Assembly (NCBI GenBank): GCA_033032175.1
Contig: CM065325.1
Location: forward strand, 14,722,930-14,786,929
From: Saturnia japonica
Taxonomy: Eukaryota; Arthropoda; Insecta; Lepidoptera; Saturniidae
Length of the DNA: 64,000 nucleotides
Direction: 5' to 3'
The notes under the pieces are model-generated. The model was not told where the DNA came from. It saw only the letters and a list, made by a program, of their open reading frames with translations, and ran no database searches. The position numbers and the translations under genes were made by a program. Below, in pieces: positions 10,346 to 19,700 of this stretch. Each line of letters starts with the position of its first letter. Position 1 is the first letter of the stretch.

Positions 10346-12200
10346 TAGTGTAAACTCTTTATAACGAAACTCAAGGGACTGAGCATTTTTTATCGTTATA
10401 GGAGTTATCGTTATATTGAATGAACAAAAAAAACAACCAAATTAACAAGAATTTTTAATATGTATGTCTTAGATAATTAATGCTCATAAATTATTGTTTA
10501 CACATATAGTCTGATAACTTTGTCTGACGTTTTTTGCTATGCCAGTACTTGTTTTTTATTATTTTATATATTCTATTCATATCTAGATGTGTGGAATCGT
10601 CTTGATTAAACAACAAAAAAAAAATTCTACCAACTTAGCGGCATCTAGGGCTTGTTGAATTGTTGGTGGTGATTCGGCTTTGTCCACTTGATCATCTTCT
10701 TCATCTTGATTATCAGGTGTTTCCTGGCTTTTTGACACTAAATCAACAATTTGTTCATCTGTAAGTGTACCAGTTGTGGCTACATCCTCATCTATATTTT
10801 CGTACGATTGTAGATCTTCGTTAAAATTGTTTGGTATGTTGAACTGGCTTATTCATTCATTCAGTGGTAGATTGTCTTCTGTTGATTGAGACCTTGCCGT
10901 CAGTTTCGATCATATCCATCAACATTTTCCGTCTATAGTGGCTAGGCTTTTAATTACACTCTGATCCATTGGTTGTAAAATACTGGTTGTATTAGCTGGG
11001 AAAAATGCTAACTCTATGTTTCGAAGATTAGATATGATTGGGTGAGCAGGACAATTGTCTACTAGAAGCAAGATTTTCCGTGATTTTAATTCAGCATCCC
11101 ATTTTCTCACTTCCTCTTCAAAAATCTGCGATGTCATCCAAGCTGCCTTGTTTGCTTTGTACGTAACTGGCAACTGTTTTATGTTCTTGAAACACCAAGG
11201 GTTTTTCGATTTGCCTATAACTAAGACCTTCTTTTTTCTGTGCCACTCATATTGACATCCACTAGAACTGTAATACGCTCCAACACATTTTTCCCCTTTG
11301 AATTTTAAAGTTTTGTCGGGAGTCAACATAAAAAAAAGGCCAGTTTCATCTGCATTAAAAATGTCTTCTGGTGAGTACTTCATCTTTAATTTAGGCCACA
11401 CTGTCCTAATCCAATTGTTAGTCACATTCATATCGACATCCCGCGCCTCTCCGTTCATTTTACCGTACGTAAATTGGTGATGGTGCTTAAATTTTCCGAG
11501 CCAACCTTCAGATGCTTTAAAGTCAATTATGCCAAGTTGGTTTGCAAACTTTTCAGCCTTAGCCTTTACAATTGGCCCCGAGTAGGGTACATTATTCTGG
11601 CGCTGATTGTTAAACCACGACAACATTGCCTGATCTAAGTCTTCCAATTTTGGCTTTCTTAATTTTTTAGAAGAGTTTCCTTCCAGCGCCGCCTGTAGAA
11701 TTGATTCTTGGTTTTTCCAAATGGTAACAACAATGGATTGACTTAGTTCAAAACGCCTTCCAACGTCACTTTTATTTTCTCCCTTTTCAATCGCACGTAT
11801 CACACAAAATTTTTCGTCAACACTAATCGCTTTACGTTTACTGGCCATGTTAACTGTTTCAAAGTAGGTTTACGGCTGATAATACGATAAGTACCCAGTA
11901 TGCTTGGTCGAAGACCCTCACTTCCGAGAAAACAATGCGTCATACTGCACGTGTTCAAGGCAATTAAGGATAACAAAAGCTAGACGGACCTCGGATGTTT
12001 CGGAGCTTCAAAGTCTTTTGTTACCTGATAATAAACAATAATAAATATTTACTGTCTAAAAATATGAACACATTTCTTCGTAATAGAGAATGGCGTATCG
12101 CTATAAAGAGTGTTTCAATATGTGGGTTTTAACGCAAACCAACCAAGTTGGGCTCACTTCAACGTTATAGGGAGTTTATCGTTATAAAGAGTTTACACTG
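10346..12200 (-). mobile_element. Tigger/pogo-type DNA transposon with damaged transposase
   Basis: The terminal inverted repeat CAGTGTAAACTCTTTATAACG (first base T on the left) is flanked by TA at 10344-10345 and 12201-12202, giving 1855 bases. Subterminal copies of CGTTATA occur at both ends. The transposase on the minus strand begins MASKRKAISVDEKFCVIRAI at 11848, with an N-terminal psq/CENP-B-like helix-turn-helix. The catalytic Asp residues are in FNADETGLFF, LLLVDNCPAH and LQPMDQSVI. The frame closes early at 10919 after ATIDGKC. Downstream at about 10630-10860 an acidic tail (TLTDEQIVDLVSKSQE, TIQQALDAAK) survives in another frame, so an internal deletion or frameshift separates core and tail. 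Confidence 0.9.
10919..11848 (-). pseudogene. Tigger transposase, 309 residues, truncated
   Basis: DNA-cutting and strand-transfer enzyme of the surrounding element. An N-terminal helix-turn-helix and CENP-B-type DNA-binding region (residues 1 to about 135, with SEGWLGKFKHHHQFTYGK) is followed by a DDE-1 catalytic core (about 165-300) with DETG, VDNCPAH and QPMDQ. Family members usually run 100 or more residues further. This copy lacks the segment after QPMDQSVIKSL and is probably inactive, although all three catalytic acids are present. Confidence 0.85.
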
Positions 12201-12798
12201 TATATGAAATTGGTTTCTTGGAAATTGCTATAAGAATTAGGATGAAATATAGTTTTACTTTGATAAGTAATATTTTATCTAGATATCTAGGTTTTACTTT
12301 TGTAAGACACTGCAAAGCCCATTCGCCCAGATACAGCAGCATATTTATATGTTCAAAATTCAGCAGCAGCATCCTTCCCTAGTGAACATTTGATCTATAT
12401 TTTAAACTAGCTGATACCCGCGACTTTGCCTGAGATTTTTATTATATAAGCACCATGGCAAGTAACCACATAATGATTATAAAATTTTTATTTTTTTTAA
12501 CTTTTGTAACTTTGTATTGATGAATGTAGATAATATTGCTTTTTTTTTTTGATAGGGACCAAGATTTTGTTACTGATAAGATTTATATTTTGGTAAGCAT
12601 TTGCATTTCAATAATGTATCTTCGGAAAGCTAATAGCTTACCAACAAACATATCTTTTAAACTTCAGTAGCAAAACCAGTGCTTAGATAGATTATTGAAA
12701 ACGGCTATTAGGTAAGGAGTAAAGTTGATCATAATCTATTCTGTCGTTTTTGGGTGATGCTCACACTATGGCAAACCTCAATGATTTTATTTACCTAT
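12201..12798. other. Intergenic, no gene seen
   Basis: AT-rich. A short CTAGCTGATACCCGCGAC block at about 12410-12440 is the start of the dispersed family that is fuller at 44387-44765. Nothing else is recognisable. Confidence 0.4.
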
Positions 12799-13976
12799 AC
12801 AGGTGTCCCAGAACTCAATGTCAAGCCGAAACGGGGTGACAGGATTGATTGTAACCATCATGAGAAAAATCAGAAAAAATTCTATCCCATGCAGTTTGGA
12901 AATTATGGGAATTTAAGAAAAACCTACAAATTTGGTCAAACTGTAACCGTTTTTCAGTTATTGTGATTAATTTTTGTTATTTTTGTTCATTTAAACTTTG
13001 AAACCGTAACCCTAAATAATATTTCTAGAAGCACAGTCAAAAATAATGACACAACTGCCCCAAGTTTTCTAGAATTAAGACTATTTGTTAAACTATGAAT
13101 TTAAAATTTTCAAAATTTGTCGACTTTGAAAGACCCTCCTTTTAAAATAATGTACTAAAGTGCCTTGGCAAGTGCCATTAAAAGTTTGCGCATTTAATCA
13201 GGATTGTAAAATGGTACAATACTTGTTAGTTTCATACTAAAAAAACCAGTAAAAAAATAAAAACCTTGAGTAAACCGATTTTTGCTAACCCATTTTACAA
13301 CTACGTACGTACACGTACTAACTGGTGTCAGACGCATCTCCGTCTCACTGCGTGGCGTCACTATCTGCCTCGGTCGCTCATGGCAAACATGTCCACTATC
13401 CATCTCTCTCATAATTTTGCCGTAAAATTAAGAACCTACCCAGAGCTTGTGCGAATAAAAAAACATTTAAACTGAGTAAAATGGGTTAGCAAAAATCGGG
13501 TTACTCAAGGTTTTTATTTTTTTAATAGTTTTTTTTAGTATGAAACTAACAAGTATTGTACCATTTTACAATCCTGATTAAATTCGCGAACCTTTATTGG
13601 CTCTTGCCAAGGCACTTTAATACATTTTTTTAAAAGGAGAGCCTTTCAGTCGACAAATTTTGAAAATTTTAAATTTATAGTTTAACGAATAGTCTTAATT
13701 CTAGAAAACTTGGGGTAGTTGTGTCATTATTTTTGACTGAGGTTCTAGAAATGTTATTTAGGGTTACAGTTTTAAAGTTTAAATGAACAAAAATAATAAA
13801 AATTAACCACAATAACGGAAAAATGGTTACAGTTTGACCAAATTGCTAGGTTTTTCTTAAATGCCTATAATTTCCAAACTGCATGGGTATAGATTTTTTT
13901 ATTATTTTTCTCATGATGGTTATAATCAATCCTATCACCCGGTTTCAGCTTGACGATGAGTTCTGGGACACCCTGT
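12799..13976. mobile_element. Foldback (long inverted repeat) element
   Basis: The left arm at 12799-13298 and right arm at 13476-13976 are near-complementary over about 500 bases, separated by a loop of about 177 bases. The ends read ACAGGTGTCCCAGAACTCA on the left and ACAGGGTGTCCCAGAACTCA inverted on the right, flanked by TAT/ATA. There is no transposase. The ACAGGGTG terminus resembles Tc1/mariner-superfamily ends, including the ACAGGGTGGGCCAGAAAG end at 46.2 kb. The loop holds a (TACG)-rich stretch and no convincing ORF. Confidence 0.85.
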
Positions 13977-15030
13977 ATAGATAAACCGCACACCAATGAA
14001 GAGCAAAATTAATGTAAAAAAACACATAGAATGATATGAATATGATGTCAAACTAAAGTATCATGTTCACTTAGTTCTGTATTTTTGAAAAATAAGCATC
14101 AGCTAAAATAAGTGCTGATTAATTTAGGGATGGTTTATAATTACCTATTAGTTGTGAAAATCTTGATTCCTACACTACTTACAGTTATGGAATTATTTAT
14201 ACATAAATATACGCAAAAGATTTAGTGGCAGAAGATCAATAGAATGGTATAGAATAAAATGAATCTTATGTCTGCACATTTGAACCAATAGTTTTTCGAA
14301 ACTTATGTACTTTATAATAATAAATGTATCAGAGTTTATTTATTCACACTGGCAGCTGACGATAAAAAAAAAGGAAACAAACACATGAGAAGTGAGATTT
14401 TCGGCGTTTGAAGTTGCTAATAAAGTCCGAATAATCCCTTAGAAATAGGCGAGGGCCGGCTTTTGGAGGTTTATAGCTGATATAATTTCCATTAAAGAGG
14501 ATATTATAAAACTCATACAAGACTTACCTACATAACAATAAATTTCTATACATTCTAGATGTTTTTCAAAACACTAAATTTTTGAAATTTATTTTAAACA
14601 AGTCCTTTGTGACAGGTTATATGATAACGAAGGAGTATTCTTTATAATTATTCATCAATTATATCTTCATAGACTTCATATGAAATAATCTGATTTTTTA
14701 AATGCATAAATTAGAAATAATTATATATATCTAAAATGCGCTAAATAAAAGAATAAAAGGCTCTCTGATCCTTTTGAAGCACTCGGTCACAGAGTAGAGA
14801 ATGTAGAGATTACTTCATATTAATCTATGGTAGAGGTGTAACTAATATATTCGTATTTCGTATTAGGTACAGGGATTATAATACACGCTACGTCATCCGA
14901 GTTGATAGATATGAAATGGTATGGAAATCTATAATTGTAGTAAATGATTAAAGTGATCTTTTTTAACAGAATATATTATTTAAATATACCGAAGATTTTG
15001 ACGTTAACCACAGTCCGTAATCTATTCAAT
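13977..15030. other. AT-rich intergenic, no gene seen
   Basis: No open frame of note, no recognisable repeat apart from general AT richness, and no RNA gene visible. Confidence 0.4.
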
Positions 15031-15034
15031 TAAT

Positions 15035-15505
15035 AAGATTGAAGTGTCTGTTTGTGATGTCAAAATAACAGTTTTTTTACTATATGCATATGAAAGTATA
15101 CGATACCTATAATAAAAAACCCATTTTTAGAATACTTTCTGTATGTTCTGGATAATCGCCGAAACGGTTGGACCTATTTCGACGGGACTTTCACTGGTAG
15201 ATAACTGATTTTATAGGGAGTAACTTAGGCTACTTTTATTTTATGAAAATAATAGGGTTCCACGTAAATGAAAAAACAACTGGTCATTGTGAATCAATTC
15301 GGGTGCTTAAAATGGCTTACGCTGAGTAAACTATAAGAGATGCAACAAGTTAACGTACTAAATAATTGTAGACACTAAAAATAACTACAAAAAAGTCAGG
15401 TAGAGTATACGTCTATCTTCTAAGGAACACCACAATAAGCATTATTGTCTCTAAAATAGTCAGGAGCGCGGGAGTAAAATTTTCGCAGGCATTCTGTAGT
15501 CCACA
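15035..15505 (+). repeat. Dispersed repeat family A, copy 1
   Basis: The shared core is CGAAACGGTTGGAC, CACTGGTAGATAACTGATTT, AGTAACTTAGGCTACTTTTA, GGCTTACGCTGAGTAAAC, ATAAGCAT and GCATTCTGTAGTCCAC. Other copies lie at 41468-41985 (same strand), 47183-47678 and 50187-50685 (opposite), and partly at 34555-34970. The best-preserved end reads GAAGCCGCGGGCACAGCTAG. There is no coding capacity; it is a non-autonomous element of uncertain class. Confidence 0.7.
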
Positions 15506-15533
15506 AAGAAAATTTAATCACTTTTTCATTTAC

Positions 15534-15538
15534 CATTG
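15534..15538 (+). repeat. Target-site duplication of the BEL/Pao element, left copy
   Basis: CATTG immediately precedes the left LTR and is repeated at 23573-23577 just after the right LTR. A 5-base duplication is usual for BEL/Pao integrases, and it fixes both element ends. Confidence 0.85.
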
Positions 15539-16726
15539 TAAAATGAGCGCGGACCCGAAGCGGAGCCGGCCGCCTATTATACAATGTGCTACGTCAATCT
15601 ATACAGAGCGGGACCGCGCACCGAGGGCGCGAACGCGACGGAAACGATTCCCTCGTACTCTGTATATAACCGACGGCGGATAACACGCTACGGTAACCAG
15701 CTGTCTGGAAACCAGTGCGTGCGAGCCCCTCTCACTACGTGCGACCAACCCTGTTCACACCCGAAACTACTAGGCGTGAAGAGGGCGAAACATCAAGGTA
15801 CACACACGCAGTGAGGTGCCTGCTGGTAGGCGCGGCGATGACGTAGCACGGAGCGGAATGGACTGGGTCGCTGGCGGGTTGAACTTAGTGAAGATGCGAA
15901 GAAATGACACACAGGCACCACAATAAAATTTGCTGTATTCTTCAAGACAATACACTTTGTTAATACTATATCTTCTGGGTACGGTTACTTCCAGTTTCTT
16001 GAGTCTTGAGTCTTGAGTCTTGATTCTTCAATTTGTGGTACCCGTGTGCGCTCGTTTGCCCCGGCAGAACGCCTTTTATATGGTTTGCCGGAGAGCGAGA
16101 CGGACGATGGCGTCTCTATCCGTACTGCTCATTACCAAACTTGGGTGTGGTCCGTTAACCGCGGTAATGCGCAGTGGTTGCAATATTGCTGTCTCAATCT
16201 ATTATTATTATTACTTGTATACAGATTACAATAAATTGTTAATATCTCTAATTAGAGTTATTCAATTACAATAAAAACTATTTCACATCAATGTAGACAC
16301 AAATACCTCAAAAACACTAACTTTAACATTATAGGTTAATAAACACGGGAGATATAAAGCATTAAACATTGCAACCTTAAAACGTCTTGCGACTCGTTAC
16401 ATACGCACTATTTGAGCTTACAAACATTATAAAACACATACAGAAGGCTATTTTACTTATATAACACAAAACATTACGTATAACTTCTACAAAATATGAA
16501 TTATTGACAATATATGATTTTAGTACTTTAGGTGATTATTTTTATTAGATTACGCACATTTTCATGACTTATATATTGTTCTTACATACCTACACGCTAT
16601 AGTAACATATTCAAATCATTAGAAACATTTAATTATTGATCGTTTGTGCAAATTATTCATCCTTACAACTTATATTTACAAATGTTATTCTTATATCATT
16701 ACGCTTAGGCTTATGCGTCGCTAACA
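15539..16726 (-). repeat. 3' LTR of the BEL/Pao element
   Basis: In element orientation it starts TGTTAGCGACGCATAAGCC at 16726 and ends CGCTCATTTTA at 15539. The final 16 bases of the gag-pol frame, including its TAA stop, lie inside this LTR. A TATAAAAG box is on the minus strand at about 16076, and a CAAGACT triplet repeat at about 16000-16025. Confidence 0.93.
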
Positions 16727-19700
16727 GTCTCCCCCCCAGTGTACGCTCCGTCGTGCACTCCAAATTGATGTCGCGACGTTGCAGGCACGATGACGATGAG
16801 TCTCGACGTGTGACGCCTCAGCACACCTCCTCTCGAGGTCCGGACGTCCGCCACACGTGTTCTGCCATCTGGGCCGGGGTAGCTGGCGACGACTTCGCCT
16901 CGCGGCCAGGTGTTGCGTGGTAGGGAAGCATCGGCGATGATGACTATATCGCCTCGTTGCGGTTGTGGAGCCTCTCTCCCGCTGATCTTCCGTGGCATGA
17001 GCGTTGGTAGATACTCACGCAGCCACCTCCTCCAGAAGTGGTCCGCCAGACGTTGCGATGTTTTCCAATCGGCCCGGCCGATGAGTGTGTGCTCGTCGAA
17101 GCTTCCGACGACCGATGAACCGCAGGAACGACCTATAAGGAAGTGGTTAGGGGTTAAAGCTTCCTCATCTTCCGGGCTAGCGCTCAGGTGAGTGAGCGGG
17201 CGTGAATTGACGGTGTGCTCCACTTCCGTGAGCAGGGTGTGCAGCACTTCTTCTGGCGGGCTTCTCTCGTTCAGGATCGCGGAGAGGGCCGTTTTGACGG
17301 TTCGCACCATTCGTTCCCAGGCGCCTCCCATGTGTGGCGCGCCGGGTGGTATGAACATCCAGGCGATGCCTTCATGACTTGCCGCTTCAGCCAGCTCGGA
17401 TTTTTTCAATTTCGACATTTCGTCACGCAGCTCGCGATCTGCACCAATGAAGTTTGTGCCATTATCACTATACATTACCCGTGGGTTCCCTCGCCGGGCA
17501 GACATGCGACGTAGCGCCATGACCAAGGAGCTGGTACTTAATGATGGCACTAATTCAAGGTGTATCGCGCGCGTCGTTAAACAGGTGAAGAGGGCCCCCC
17601 ATCGCTTCTCTCTTCGCCGGCCGATGGTAACGTGCATAGGGCCGAAATAATCGACCGCGGTGCACGTAAACGGATGCGCCCCGTGTTGCAACCGTTCGGC
17701 GGGTAGATCTCCCGTTGGCGGCAATTGTGGCTTCTCTTTCCTGATGCGGCACCATTGACACTCGTGTAGCACTTTTTTCACAGAATTCCGTAGCCCAAGA
17801 ATCCAGTACGTTTGTCGCAGCTCGTTCACGACGGTCGCATGGTTGGCGTGGCAGAATTTTCGATGATAGCGATCGATGAGTAGGCGAGCGATTTTATGTT
17901 TCCCGTCTAGGACCGCCAAGTTTCCGCTACTCATGTTCATTTTCCGTGTTCTGTCTCGCAACCGAATGATGCCGTGTTCATCGAGTTGGACGTCTATTTT
18001 CTTCAGTTTGCTACCTGTCTTGATGGGTAAGTTTTTCCGTAAACATTCCATCTCGTCCCCGAATGCATCCAGTTGACTGTGGTGTAGTAGGGCTAGTTCG
18101 GCCCGCTGTAAACAACGATCGGGTATTGGTATAAACTTCGTTGTATTTTCTTGAGTCTTCTTTGTTCGGACGGTTTTCTTGGTTTCTTTTTTCTTATGTG
18201 GCTTCCACTCGCTATCGCGCGCGACGTGCACGACGCGACCTTTCTTACACAGTTCTGTAAATTGGAATATTCTCGCCACGGTTCGCAGTAGTTTTATCCA
18301 ACTTGAAAATCGTTCCGGACTCGGTAGTGTGTCGTCGTTTCTTGTGCGCGTGGTAAGTACAGTCGCAGATTTCCTTTCTTCATCCGATACTTGGTCGCAC
18401 TTTCCCAAGCGTTTCTGCGGCCAATCCGCTTCTGGCCGATGAAGAAAATCTGGACCGACGAACCATTTTGAGTCTTCACTGAACCCATTTGGTACTCCCC
18501 GGGTGGCTATGTCCGCCGGGTTTTCGCGTGTCGGCACCCACCTCCACTCGTGTGGCTTCGAAATCTCTTCGATGGCTGCCAACCTGTGAGCCACGAACGG
18601 TTTGAAGCGGCGCGGATCGGCTTTCATCCACTGCAGTACTGTGCTCGAGTCTGACCAGTAGAATTTGTCCGTGGTTTTTAGTTTCAGTTCTTCAGTGATT
18701 GTGTTGGCCAGCCTCGCTCCCAGTAGTGCAGCCTGTAACTCTATTCTGGGTATTGTCACGGGTTTGACCGGTGCCACTCTAGCTTTCCCGGCAATCAATG
18801 TGACACATACCCCGTTTCCGATCGATCTCCAATAACATGCCGCTGCATAGGCCGTTTCGCTGGCATCCACAAAGGTGTGCAGCTGCCCTGCTCCCATGGA
18901 CGGCGTCAGACAGCGTGGAATTTTCATATCGCGTAGCGTGGACAAACTGTTGATGTAATCGCGCCATTGATGATGAGCCTCTCCCCCTATGCTCTCATCC
19001 CAGTCAGTTCCAGTTCTCCACAGGGTTTGAATTAGCCGCTTTCCCTGTATAAGAATAAGCGCGACCAGTCCTAGCGGGTCGAAGGTGGACATCACTGCGC
19101 TAGTGACTTTGCGTTTTGTCGGCGCTCTCTGGTTTTGTATGACGTCACTCGGTGTGTTTCGGAGGTTACTATTGAACGCTAAACAATCTTCTCCGACTAG
19201 CCAGCGCAGTCCGAGCGTTTTCTCCTCGTTGTCGCCTATGTGAATTTCTTGTGGGGATATTTCATTTTCTGCCAGGTTGCTCAGCAGTTGCGCGTCGTTG
19301 CTCGCCCATTGCCGCAGTTCGAATCCCGCCTTCCTATGGATCGCCTGGACCGCCTTCGCGGTTTCTATAGCTTGCGTGCTTGATGTGAAGCTCTGCAGGT
19401 AGTCATCCATGTAGTGATTTCGGACGATCGCTTGGGCCGCTTCCGGGTGTGTCGCTTTGAAATCTTCTGCATTCCGGTTCTTGACGTAGATGGCGGTAGC
19501 TGGTGATGACGCGGCCCCGAAGATTACCGACGCCATTCGGTATTCGGTCGGCTTCGACGACCGGTCATCTCCTCGCCATAAGAATCGCAGGCTGTCGCGA
19601 TCCTCTTCGCGCACGCGGATCTGCAGAAACATTTCTCTAATATCGGCGACCACTGCGATCGGCCCCTGCCGGAATCGCAACAGGACTCCGAACAGCGACT

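Noticed and set aside
15584..16274. Paired ORFs (about 60-84 codons) repeated at 22427-23117
   Set aside because: They are identical because they lie in the two LTRs; no protein family is recognisable.
15534..16730. LTR boundaries at TGAGCG...TAACA (TG/CA type)
   Set aside because: The CATTG target duplication and the shared TAAAA put the boundary five bases further out.
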